Both the position numbers and the translations under genes were made by a program. From Euryarchaeota archaeon UBA550 (GTDB taxonomy: Archaea; Thermoplasmatota; Poseidoniia; Poseidoniales; Poseidoniaceae), in contig DAYA01000026.1 in NCBI GenBank assembly GCA_002506705.1, forward strand, positions 1 to 28,476: a stretch of 28,476 nt of DNA, in the 5' to 3' direction. The notes below the pieces were generated by a model. That model was not told the origin of the DNA. It did no database searches and saw only the letters and a list, made by a program, of their open reading frames with translations. Of the stretch, positions 15,137 to 23,732 are shown piece by piece; the stretch's first letter is position 1, and each line of letters opens with the position of its first letter.

Positions 15137-18100
15137 ATGAGGAGTAAAGTTGCAACATCTCTACTCCTTTTGACAATTTTTCTTTTGTCAATACAATCTC
15201 CATTACTGCTAGAAAATTCCCAATCGAGTGAGACCTCGGGCAGGGCACAAACTATCTGGAGTGGTCAGGTTACTCTGAACAATCACTACACGATACCTGT
15301 TACTGATGAGTTAGTGATTGAAGAGTGCACAAACGTCACAATGTCCAACGATGTTAGAATCTATGTCGAAGGCAGAATTACAGTTGAAGGAACAGCAAAT
15401 TGCCCAGTATACTTCGATTATGCCGGCGGCGGAGACCACATGGGTATCCAATTCAATTCCTCATCAAACGGTAGAGGTAGCAGGATAGATAACGCTTCTA
15501 TAATCCATTCAACCTATGGAATTACGGTTTATGGTTCGAATCCATACCTAGCAAATGTAACGGTCTTCGACCCTGATGACGTTGGCGTAGATTTGTTTAG
15601 TTCAGCGACTCCTACAATCAGAAATTTAGTGGTTGACGAAGCAGGTCAAGATTGGTCATTCCCGGTTTATTGGAGATACGGAATTGGCCTTTCAATCGGT
15701 GCTGGCTCTGCTCCAAATATCGATGGGTTAACAGTTAATGATGCTGTTACTAGAGGTCTGAACGTTTGGGGTAACTCTGGTGGCTTAATCAGAAACCTTT
15801 CCCTAACTAACATCACAGGTGCTACGCTTGCAGAATCTACAGGAATATGGGTTGAAGATAGCGTCCCTCTAATCGAAGGTGCGATTGTAAATCGTGCAGA
15901 CCATGGTGCAATTATTCGCCACATCGATGATAGCCAAATCACAAGGGCTGTCATGCGCAACTTGGAGATTCACAATTCGATGTACAAGGGATTAGTTTTG
16001 GATAAGGAAGACAAAACGAATTACACAAATTACCAGAGCGCAGTGATTGAAGGATTAGAGATCAGTGGCACCGGTGGCCCAGATGCAAAAACGCCTGGTC
16101 TCGCAACAGTTACACTAGAAATCAACGCTACAGGCGCTTGGATTGAAGAAGCACATTTGGAAGATAATGATGCTGTTGGTGTCCAGCTATACTTTGCTGA
16201 TTCAACGACTGTTTTCACGAACCTTTCAATCAACAATACAGGTGGCTCCGGAACGGGTGCAGGAGGAGCAGGAATCTCTGTTCGCTCCTCATACTTCGCA
16301 CCCAAATTTGACGGGTTGGAGGTTTCAAACTCCACTTCAGCAGGAGTATTTGCAATTAGTGGTGGAGCAATTCGAGGAAACGATTGGCACCTTCACAATA
16401 ACGGGCAGGAAGGATTCTATCTAGAGAGCGCAGCTACAATTGTCGATGGCCTTTACTTAGAGGATAACGCGAATTCAGGAGTTCACATTGATGACGCAAG
16501 ATACGTTTTCCTCTCTGATTTGGTCAGTACTGGTAACGGAGATGCCGGTCTAGAGTTCAATCGAGCTAACGACATAGAATCAGCCTCAGGAGATGTGAGT
16601 TGTACAAACTGCACGTCCATTGGAAATAATAGAGGGGTTGTAGCAATAGATTCTGTCGATTTGTACTTCAATAATTTGCAAGTTCACGACCCGTTAACAG
16701 GTCCGGCGATATCCATTGATAACAGCGGATTGAATATTGGTGTTCAAGGAGGCATGTTTCACATTACTGATGTCAAAACATGGCTGAATTACTCTGGGCC
16801 AGCAATCGAGATTTTTGGCGCTGAAGGTGAAATCGACGGCTTGGATATGTATGGTAGTCACACTGGATTAACCTGGGATGCTAATCACAATGTGGAAAGA
16901 AATAGTATTCTTTCAAACGCTAATCTTAGTGGAACTGGATGCTTAAATTTGTCAAACCACGACCAATTAATTGGTCACAGTAATACGATTACATCTGACT
17001 GCACAGGAGATTTAACTTTCACTAATGTCGAGTTAAATTGGTCTAAATTTTCAGATGCAGGAAATCATATTCTCAATGTTGATACAGATTCTCACATTCA
17101 CTTACACCAGCCATCAAACATCGACTATGCAAATGCCAGCATCTCCGGTAACGGTTGGATTGAAGAATCATGGAATGTCGAGGTTTGGGTTATCAACAAT
17201 AATTCGAATGGCGTTCCCTCTGCGGCTGTAACGCTTGAATTCGACCAACTGGAAACTACGATTGGTAATTCAACCAGCGATATTGGCGTTGTGTTATTCC
17301 CAGACCTTCGCGGAAAGAAGTACAACAGCGTTGGTGAGACCCCATACACCACTGTCACCATCAGTTGTGCCTATGATAGCGTTGGAAATTCAACCAACGT
17401 CTCCCTCTCTCAAGATAGGACTGTTTGGTGTCACTTGCCGCTTGAGAATCAGGCGCCATTCATCAAATGGGACAGCCCTGTAGACCAAACCACCTTCCCT
17501 TCACAGAGTGAGGTATTATTCAATGCGTCCAGGTCCTGGGATTTGGATGACGATTTGATGACATTTACATGGACATCATCCATCGATGGACAGTTACTCC
17601 AAGGCCTTGATTCTGAATTCACAGCAAATGGAATCACTGCTCCACTTGTGGGGTTAAGTGACGGTATTCATGACATAACGCTTCAGATATGTGACGACAA
17701 AGGAAATTGTATAGATGAAACCCGAACGATTGAGTTATCCAACCAACCTCCAATCATCGTCGTTTCAACCGACCCTCAGTTAACGCCTTGGGGTGAACTG
17801 ATTACACCTATCACCAAGCCTGTTGAATTCTCATTAAATGGAACATACGACCCTGAAGGAGACGTAATGACCTGTACATGGAACTGGCTTGGAAAGAGTC
17901 AACAGGTTGCAGATTGTGAAAACGGAACAGGAAGCCTGAACTTTGCAGATGAGGTAGTTACAACGTTTGACTTGACATTGACTGTTTCAGATTCAGTCAA
18001 CCAACCTAGCGAATGGGTAATTCCAGTAGAGTTGTTTAATGAGATGCCAAATGCATCATTTGATATTACGCGTCTAGGCAACCTCTCTGAAGATATTGTG

Positions 18101-19693
18101 ACTCTTACAAGCACAACAATCGATCCAGAGGGTGACGACATAACCTACCTCTGGGAAAGCAATCTAGACGGCGTTCTGTCCAACCAAAGTTCGTGGCAAG
18201 GCTATCTTTCGAGAGGTAGTCACGTAATTTCTCTAAGCGTTAACGATGGCAGGATGGAGCACGTAAACTCAACCAGTATCGCCTCTGAGGTTTTACTCGT
18301 AAAGAACAGCCCGCCAAAAGCGGTAATTCACTCGCCACTACCGACTGACGCTCATGATTCGAGTCATTTATTCGAGTTCAATGCATCCGGCTCAGGAGAT
18401 TACGACAGTGCATGTGAAACATTCCCTGCTGACATCGATTGGCATTGCTCAGATTTCGAACCAGCATCGGGTTCAGAGTATTTGATTTACAAGTGGGAAT
18501 CAAACCTTGACGGGGTTTTACAAGAAGATGGCTCTGATTGGTTGATTTTTGAGGCTCACCTTTCCAGCGGTTTGCACACAATCACCCTTACTCTGGATGA
18601 TGGAATCAATACTGAAGTTACTGAATCTATTGAAATCGAAGTCGCAGCTTCAGCGCCCGTGTTGGTATTGAGTAGCCCAACCTCAGAGCAAGGATATTAC
18701 TCAAGTGAAGTAATTGAATTCGACCTAAGAGATAGCGTGGACTATGATGGGGATTTATTCACTTTCAACCTTTCAAGTGACATTTCTGGAGAACTACTGA
18801 CTGAATCTAACCCTCTCGAATTGCACCAACTCCAACTCGAAGCAGGTGAGCATGAACTGACGTTCACGTTGGTTGATGATACAGGGTTGTCAAGGGATGA
18901 AATGGTTAACCTGCTGGTAGTTGAATCAGATCCAGAGGTTGTAATTTACGAACCACTAAACAATCAATTCTACCAACCAGGAGAGTTGATTGTCTTCGAT
19001 TCAAATGGAACTAATGATGCAGATAATGACATCACTAGAAGAGAGTGGCGCCTACATTCAAGTGGTGAACTCGCTCATACCGTAATGTCAAATTCTGCTT
19101 TCTTCACAACAAATTTAGCACCTGGCGTCCATCATGTATCTTTGTTCGTTGAGGACCGAAGAGGGGGAAGCGATCAAGTACATCTCAACATTACAGTTGC
19201 ATCGAGTAATCCGGATTTGTCAAACCTCTCAGTTACTCCAAAGTTCATTCCCGTAGATGAACTAACCAAAGTAAAGGTTAGTGTAACTCTCGATGATCCT
19301 GATGGTACGACCAATCACGTCAACGCTACGATTACCAAAAACCTGCAAACATGGGAATTGAATCTCACAGACGATAACAACGATGGCATTTGGGTTGGAG
19401 AAATAGAGCTGATTGTTACAGAGGGAGGAAAGGCACAGGTCAAAGTGACTGCGTTTGATGGGGAGACAATTGATTTCATGTCTATTGACGTAGACTTTGT
19501 CGAGAAGGAATCAGATAACTCCTCATTGTTTGTTATTGCAGGAGGTGTCGCCTCATTCTTGCTGATAGCATCCCTGCTAGTTTGGCTGATTATCAGAAGA
19601 AGAAAGCGCCTTGCAGATATCGATTTGATTGATTCTTGGGGAGTATTTGGTGGAGAGCAAAAAGAATACTTGGATGAGGACCTAGAAAACTAG
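15137..19693 (+). CDS. Giant anchored surface protein: beta-helix plus PKD-like repeats
   Basis: About 1518 residues (ATG at 15137, or 15134 for one more Met). Signal peptide at about residues 3-22. Residues 90-590 show recurrent short Asn/Gly-rich turns (for example IRNLVVDEAGQ, NIDGLTVNDA, IRNLSLTNITG, IEGLEISGTGG), typical of right-handed parallel beta-helix (PbH1) proteins. From about residue 770 to 1440 there are six PKD/Ig-like modules, with recurring WESNLDGVL and similar blocks, and one further beta domain. The C-terminus has a membrane helix (about 1468-1490, IAGGVASFLLIASLLVWLII), RRRKR and an acidic tail. N-x-S/T sequons are very frequent, suggesting N-glycosylation. The likely role is adhesion or polysaccharide contact; beta-helices are often carbohydrate-active, but no catalytic residues were identified. 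Confidence 0.87.
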   Translation: MRSKVATSLLLLTIFLLSIQSPLLLENSQSSETSGRAQTIWSGQVTLNNHYTIPVTDELVIEECTNVTMSNDVRIYVEGRITVEGTANCPVYFDYAGGGDHMGIQFNSSSNGRGSRIDNASIIHSTYGITVYGSNPYLANVTVFDPDDVGVDLFSSATPTIRNLVVDEAGQDWSFPVYWRYGIGLSIGAGSAPNIDGLTVNDAVTRGLNVWGNSGGLIRNLSLTNITGATLAESTGIWVEDSVPLIEGAIVNRADHGAIIRHIDDSQITRAVMRNLEIHNSMYKGLVLDKEDKTNYTNYQSAVIEGLEISGTGGPDAKTPGLATVTLEINATGAWIEEAHLEDNDAVGVQLYFADSTTVFTNLSINNTGGSGTGAGGAGISVRSSYFAPKFDGLEVSNSTSAGVFAISGGAIRGNDWHLHNNGQEGFYLESAATIVDGLYLEDNANSGVHIDDARYVFLSDLVSTGNGDAGLEFNRANDIESASGDVSCTNCTSIGNNRGVVAIDSVDLYFNNLQVHDPLTGPAISIDNSGLNIGVQGGMFHITDVKTWLNYSGPAIEIFGAEGEIDGLDMYGSHTGLTWDANHNVERNSILSNANLSGTGCLNLSNHDQLIGHSNTITSDCTGDLTFTNVELNWSKFSDAGNHILNVDTDSHIHLHQPSNIDYANASISGNGWIEESWNVEVWVINNNSNGVPSAAVTLEFDQLETTIGNSTSDIGVVLFPDLRGKKYNSVGETPYTTVTISCAYDSVGNSTNVSLSQDRTVWCHLPLENQAPFIKWDSPVDQTTFPSQSEVLFNASRSWDLDDDLMTFTWTSSIDGQLLQGLDSEFTANGITAPLVGLSDGIHDITLQICDDKGNCIDETRTIELSNQPPIIVVSTDPQLTPWGELITPITKPVEFSLNGTYDPEGDVMTCTWNWLGKSQQVADCENGTGSLNFADEVVTTFDLTLTVSDSVNQPSEWVIPVELFNEMPNASFDITRLGNLSEDIVTLTSTTIDPEGDDITYLWESNLDGVLSNQSSWQGYLSRGSHVISLSVNDGRMEHVNSTSIASEVLLVKNSPPKAVIHSPLPTDAHDSSHLFEFNASGSGDYDSACETFPADIDWHCSDFEPASGSEYLIYKWESNLDGVLQEDGSDWLIFEAHLSSGLHTITLTLDDGINTEVTESIEIEVAASAPVLVLSSPTSEQGYYSSEVIEFDLRDSVDYDGDLFTFNLSSDISGELLTESNPLELHQLQLEAGEHELTFTLVDDTGLSRDEMVNLLVVESDPEVVIYEPLNNQFYQPGELIVFDSNGTNDADNDITRREWRLHSSGELAHTVMSNSAFFTTNLAPGVHHVSLFVEDRRGGSDQVHLNITVASSNPDLSNLSVTPKFIPVDELTKVKVSVTLDDPDGTTNHVNATITKNLQTWELNLTDDNNDGIWVGEIELIVTEGGKAQVKVTAFDGETIDFMSIDVDFVEKESDNSSLFVIAGGVASFLLIASLLVWLIIRRRKRLADIDLIDSWGVFGGEQKEYLDEDLEN

Positions 19694-19696
19694 TAA

Positions 19697-19701
19697 TTTT
19701 T
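19697..19701 (+). terminator. Possible oligo-T terminator after the beta-helix gene
   Basis: A run of five T immediately follows the stop codon of the beta-helix protein. Archaeal RNA polymerase can stop at short T tracts without a hairpin, so this is compatible with termination. Short T runs are common by chance and the call is weak. Confidence 0.25.
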
Positions 19702-19714
19702 CGCCGGCAGTACA

Positions 19715-19724
19715 TTCATAAGTT
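19715..19724 (+). promoter_or_regulatory. Putative TATA box for the Asp/Trp/Tyr-rich surface protein
   Basis: TTCATAAGTT is centred about 25 bases ahead of the ATG at 19745, the spacing seen for leaderless archaeal transcripts. It suggests independent transcription from the upstream giant gene despite the short 51-base gap. Visual call only. Confidence 0.4.
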
Positions 19725-19744
19725 ACCATACCTCAATAGATAGC

Positions 19745-21991
19745 ATGAGGAAGAGTTTCTCAAGAACTAGCGCAGTCCTGCTAGCCCTCCTTTTGTGTGC
19801 ATCTTTGCTGCCACAAAACGTTGCTGCGGACGAAACAACAACCGAACATTTTGCCTTCGGAATGGAATATGATTGGAGTGATATGGACACCGATTTTGAG
19901 ACAATGACTGGACTGGAATTGGACGAAATTTTGGGTGACATCATGCAATCAGCCGACGATGCTGGCATAGACTTGTTAATTTTGGAAGAATTAACAGGTA
20001 CGTCTTCAATGATTATCGACCAGTATGAAGATGGTACAACTATGCTTGACTACGACGGTAGTACTGTCGAAGTTACCAAGCACGTCACTGAGTTGACAGT
20101 AAGACACGGTCAACTTGCAGACCTGGCAATTATCACAGAATGGTCAGATGCAAGAGCTGGCTGGGATTTGACAATCTCAGCAAACGCTGACGGTGTTTTC
20201 AACATCGATGCGTTCTATGTCGAGTACCGTGATGCTGATGACTTACTTTACGGCCACGATCTAGAAATGTCGATGGAAGCAGACCAAACGTACGGTTTCG
20301 GTCTTCAAGGTAGTCTAGAAGCGGACGATGGTGACAAGGTTATGCCGCTCAACATCCAAATGGGAATGAATGTAGATTACTCTGTATCAAATGCTGAGAG
20401 TTCAGTCCTATACACAGAGCCATCCGATATCCATCAGCAACTCTCTGCTCTTGCAGGTGGAGAAGACCTAGGCTGGGAAGTAGGAAGCGGTGATGACGAC
20501 TACGTCTACTGGAGAGATTTTGATGCAGATTATTGGACTTGTGAATGGAACGGTGACATGTATGACTGCACAACTGACGACGGATGGGATTACGATTGGT
20601 GGTACTACTGTGAATATTACTCAAGCTTCAATACTTACTACTGCACTGATGACTTTGACCAAAACAGTGACTGGGAGAATTCACTTTCCTGGACTCATTA
20701 CTACGATGGAACAAGCCCAAACATGGGTGATGAAGCAGAACCACACTCCGGTGATTTTACAACATCAACAGGATTTAATTTCGAGCTAACTGGCTTGCCT
20801 GCTGAAGAATTTGGCTTCCCTGCTGGCAAATGGGATATCTCCGCATCAGATTCAGTAACGGACACTGGAAGTTTCTCCGATGAAGAATATCGCTGTGAGA
20901 TGGGAATTGAATTGTTCGAGGGAACTCAGATGATCACGACAGACGGTGAGCAAATCGAAGTTATGCAGGCTTACACATCTCCTCTACCTTGGGGAATGAC
21001 TTGCCACATTGCTAACCTATTCCTGCACGCATTTGAGGGAACAGAAGACGCACCTACTCTAGAAGACATGATAGAAGATAGCACAGACGAAATCGCTGAG
21101 AGCTTTGATAGTGATGAAAACAATGATTATGTTGAAGGCTTTTACATGGGAGTCGAACTCCACGCAGAGGGTAAAGATGACATAACTGCTCACTACAATA
21201 TCGGTGGTCTTGATTATGATGGTGACTATGAAGTCGATTTCATCTTAACAAATTCTGACGGAACAACAGAAGATGTAGATTCTGTTGCATTTTCTGGTGA
21301 CTACTATTGGGGAGACTCCTACATGTCATCTGATTCTTGGGGAGAGCACTGCTTGAATGTGAAACTCAAGAATGCAGTTACTGGCGATACATTAGAGACT
21401 CTTGATGTATGTGTAAACGTTCCACAAGAGATTGAGCCAAGCCAGTTACTTGAGGACATCGTAGAAGGATTCTCAGAATCAACTCTAGAAAACGTCATGG
21501 AGAATTTCGGCGAAAATATGGAATATCGCATGGAAGACTATGAAGCAGACTTCCCTTACGATGACGGCGATATGTTCGTTCTCTGGGACACAAATAGCAA
21601 CATGGTAGTTGGATTCCAAATGGTTGTAACAACCGATGAAAGCAACTTGTGGTACACTTTGATCGGTCCTGAATCCGATTCATACGGAACAGCACCTGCT
21701 CCACTTTCTGTTACCTACTTCTCAGGGTCACAAGCAATTGTGCAGGAAGCTGAAATCGTTGAGGACACGACTCTGTCAGACTTGGTTGACTTAACCCAGC
21801 ACAACGATGACATCATTGAGGATGCACTAGAGGAAGCTCTTGCTGAATACGGTGATGGCGAAGCTGGTTCTAGTGATGAGACTGAGGAAGAGACTGAAGG
21901 CGGTCTTCTTCCATTCGTCTCCCCAGTCCTAACAATCGCATTGATTGCTATCGCTGGACTGGTCGCTAGCCTTCAAGGCCGCAAGGACTAG
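19745..21991 (+). CDS. Acidic anchored surface protein with Asp/Trp/Tyr-rich patch
   Basis: A 748-residue secreted protein with a signal peptide (residues 1-28, ending NVAADE) and a C-terminal helix (about 722-744, LLPFVSPVLTIALIAIAGLV) followed by the short tail ASLQGRKD. The body is very acidic. Residues 249-310 are exceptionally rich in Trp, Tyr, Asp and Cys (for example GWDYDWWYYCEYYSS), with four cysteines that could form disulfides. The rest looks beta-rich, with helical acidic segments such as EDMIEDSTDEIAESF. No enzyme motif is seen. The Gly/Pro-containing C-terminal helix with a tiny basic tail resembles the tripartite signals processed by archaeosortases, but a plain transmembrane anchor is equally possible. 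Function unknown; glycan or metal binding by the aromatic/acidic patch is inference. Confidence 0.8.
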   Translation: MRKSFSRTSAVLLALLLCASLLPQNVAADETTTEHFAFGMEYDWSDMDTDFETMTGLELDEILGDIMQSADDAGIDLLILEELTGTSSMIIDQYEDGTTMLDYDGSTVEVTKHVTELTVRHGQLADLAIITEWSDARAGWDLTISANADGVFNIDAFYVEYRDADDLLYGHDLEMSMEADQTYGFGLQGSLEADDGDKVMPLNIQMGMNVDYSVSNAESSVLYTEPSDIHQQLSALAGGEDLGWEVGSGDDDYVYWRDFDADYWTCEWNGDMYDCTTDDGWDYDWWYYCEYYSSFNTYYCTDDFDQNSDWENSLSWTHYYDGTSPNMGDEAEPHSGDFTTSTGFNFELTGLPAEEFGFPAGKWDISASDSVTDTGSFSDEEYRCEMGIELFEGTQMITTDGEQIEVMQAYTSPLPWGMTCHIANLFLHAFEGTEDAPTLEDMIEDSTDEIAESFDSDENNDYVEGFYMGVELHAEGKDDITAHYNIGGLDYDGDYEVDFILTNSDGTTEDVDSVAFSGDYYWGDSYMSSDSWGEHCLNVKLKNAVTGDTLETLDVCVNVPQEIEPSQLLEDIVEGFSESTLENVMENFGENMEYRMEDYEADFPYDDGDMFVLWDTNSNMVVGFQMVVTTDESNLWYTLIGPESDSYGTAPAPLSVTYFSGSQAIVQEAEIVEDTTLSDLVDLTQHNDDIIEDALEEALAEYGDGEAGSSDETEEETEGGLLPFVSPVLTIALIAIAGLVASLQGRKD

Positions 21992-22015
21992 GCAAGAATT
22001 GATACCATGAGGGAC

Positions 22016-22041
22016 CCCCTCCCTCGTTTATGAGGGAGGGG
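22016..22041 (+). promoter_or_regulatory. Perfect 10-bp hairpin spanning a start codon
   Basis: CCCCTCCCTC (22016-22025) and GAGGGAGGGG (22032-22041) are exact inverted complements around a six-base loop, GTTTAT. The start codon of the following gene (ATG 22030-22032) straddles the loop and the first base of the right arm. In RNA the stem would be very stable and could limit initiation or act as a terminator of the preceding transcript. No T-run follows, so a classic intrinsic terminator is less likely. Confidence 0.6.
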
Positions 22042-22875
22042 AAACCCTATGCTAAACTGCTCCTACATGCAGTTCAGTTAGTTGTCTTGTTTTCTCTAAT
22101 ACAAGCTGTAAATTCTCACGTATGGTATACTGGTGTTGTTGACGTAGAATACACAGACGGCTTACCCGAAAACTCCGGTATGGAAGTAGAATTAGAAGTA
22201 GACCAAGATTCAGCGGACGTAAGCATCCATATTGATGGATTCATTACTTTCATGCAGTGGCAAAATACTCGAAATGATACTACAATCCCTGCCGATGATT
22301 CAGAAGAAAGATCAGAGTTCGATTCAACAGAATTGAAGCCGTTATCCGAGTTACAGGAAGAGATTCCAATCATGACAAAGATTGCTTTCTCCCTGGGGAT
22401 TTTATTGGCAGGCTTGGCAATATTCCAAATCAGGTACAGTTGGATTATCGGTCTAATTCTGAGCGGTTTTGTATTTTGGATATGCATCAATTTGGTTGTT
22501 TTAGCACCCTTAGGGTATCTCGGAGGAATGGACTTCGGAACAGGTTCATTCGAGGGTGATGATAGGGAATCAACAGTTCACAGTACGACGGATAGCTCGC
22601 CCGTCTTCGACCTATTCAACGGTGAATTGGAAGTGGAATTCACTACCGAATCCTACGACTTAGGCTTAGTAGATGAAAGCGAGTTCGATTCTATTGTAGA
22701 GAAAGCTCCAGGTAAGGAGCATTATTCCTTCATGGCTTTGGATGGTGTTGCAGGAATTCACTACAGTCCATTTGTTGTAGAACTGGTTTGGGCTTGGTTG
22801 GTACTGTTTTTCATAGCACCAACAGTAGTGAACTTTGCATCCAGAGTGAGTATCGATAAACCACAATTATTGTGA
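22030..22875 (+). CDS. Four-helix membrane protein with two extracytoplasmic acidic domains
   Basis: A 281-residue protein with predicted membrane helices at about residues 8-28, 118-137, 140-168 and 250-272. Two polar acidic segments (about 32-115 and 170-245) lie between helices 1 and 2 and between helices 3 and 4, so by topology they probably face outside. No family is recognised. The ATG at 22030 is the first in the frame and lies in the loop of a strong hairpin. An eight-codon mini-ORF (22007-22033) ends across it. The next in-frame Met is much farther in (residue 51) and would lose the first helix. The gene is 38 bases behind the Asp/Trp/Tyr-rich surface protein on the same strand, and its stop abuts that of the GT2 gene. 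Confidence 0.72.
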   Translation: MREGKPYAKLLLHAVQLVVLFSLIQAVNSHVWYTGVVDVEYTDGLPENSGMEVELEVDQDSADVSIHIDGFITFMQWQNTRNDTTIPADDSEERSEFDSTELKPLSELQEEIPIMTKIAFSLGILLAGLAIFQIRYSWIIGLILSGFVFWICINLVVLAPLGYLGGMDFGTGSFEGDDRESTVHSTTDSSPVFDLFNGELEVEFTTESYDLGLVDESEFDSIVEKAPGKEHYSFMALDGVAGIHYSPFVVELVWAWLVLFFIAPTVVNFASRVSIDKPQLL

Positions 22876-23649
22876 TTACTTCTGTTCCGGAATATCTCCG
22901 TTTAGGGAATCCGGGTTATCATCGAGTGGACCCCATTCGGTTCGTGTCCTGTTAAGTCCGAATCTCTTTGCCCAGATGAATTTCAGATTTTTCCATCCGT
23001 CTCCCCATGTGTGAATTTCGGCTTCACCAACTCTTGGTCTGTATGGGACTGAAACTTCGATTGCTTTTTTCTTGCCGAGTACGCGACGTGCTAGAATCTT
23101 CATCTCCTCTGAGAGTGGCATTCCATCATTCGTTGGACGCATTTTTTCATTGTCGAAAATCGACTTTCTAAATACCCACATTCCGGATTGAGAGTCTTTG
23201 ATTCCATATCCGAATGCAAGCCTTGCGTTGAATGATAACATCCAGTTGCCAAATCCGTGAAGGCCTGACATGGAACCTTCTTCAGCAAGTGTGAGCCTAT
23301 CACAAGTGATGAAATCTAAATCCTCATCGATCAATTTCTTGACCAACTCAGGAACCACCTCAGCAGGATAAGTGCAGTCTGCATCCATTGTTACAATGAT
23401 ATCTCCCTTCGCAACGACGAAGCCGGTTCTGTAGGCTCTACCATAGCCTTTTCTTGGCTCCAAGTGAACTCGAATTCCCTTGTCAAGGGCAATTTCTCGA
23501 GTCTTGTCTGTAGAGCTACCGTCTACAATCATGATCTCGAGTTCGTCACACCAATCTCTTGGAATGGAGTCCACCGTAGGTCCAAGGGCTTCTTCCTCGT
23601 TCCTTGTGGGAAGTATAATGGTGACAGAGACTGGTAACTTGTCGGCCAT
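22876..23649 (-). CDS. Family 2 glycosyltransferase (dolichol-phosphate sugar synthase-like)
   Basis: A 257-residue GT-A fold enzyme. Landmarks are VTIILPTRNEEEA (8-21), IVDGSSTDKT (41-50), RKGYGRAYRTGF (66-77) and the metal/nucleotide DxD within MDADCTYP (88-95), with SGMWVFRKS further on. It lacks C-terminal membrane helices. Relatives transfer sugars from nucleotide donors to dolichol phosphate or to lipid-linked glycans at the cytoplasmic membrane face. The open frame extends to 23841, but ATG at 23649 is chosen because the fold begins directly after it and the extension would run into the divergent GT4 gene. The two glycosyltransferase genes are divergent over 83 bases and probably serve the same glycan pathway (inference). 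Confidence 0.87.
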   Translation of the reverse strand: MADKLPVSVTIILPTRNEEEALGPTVDSIPRDWCDELEIMIVDGSSTDKTREIALDKGIRVHLEPRKGYGRAYRTGFVVAKGDIIVTMDADCTYPAEVVPELVKKLIDEDLDFITCDRLTLAEEGSMSGLHGFGNWMLSFNARLAFGYGIKDSQSGMWVFRKSIFDNEKMRPTNDGMPLSEEMKILARRVLGKKKAIEVSVPYRPRVGEAEIHTWGDGWKNLKFIWAKRFGLNRTRTEWGPLDDNPDSLNGDIPEQK

Positions 23650-23694
23650 GCAGCGTGGACTGAAGGATTTGATTTGAAGGCACCTATCCGTTGG

Positions 23695-23703
23695 ATTATT
23701 TAG
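23695..23703 (+). promoter_or_regulatory. Putative TATA box for the GT4 gene
   Basis: ATTATTTAG lies about 30-38 bases ahead of the preferred ATG at 23733, compatible with a short-leader transcript. It is the most A/T-rich element in the 83-base divergent gap between the two glycosyltransferases. Visual call only. Confidence 0.35.
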
Positions 23704-23732
23704 CACAAGACGAAGTCGGGTGATTGTTCGAC

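Noticed and set aside
15060..15248. 62-codon minus-strand open frame upstream of the RAM pair
   Set aside because: It covers both divergent promoters and the signal peptide of the giant gene on the other strand; no coding character.
16143..16424. 93-codon alternative plus-strand frame inside the beta-helix gene
   Set aside because: Out-of-frame shadow of a continuous, domain-supported reading frame.
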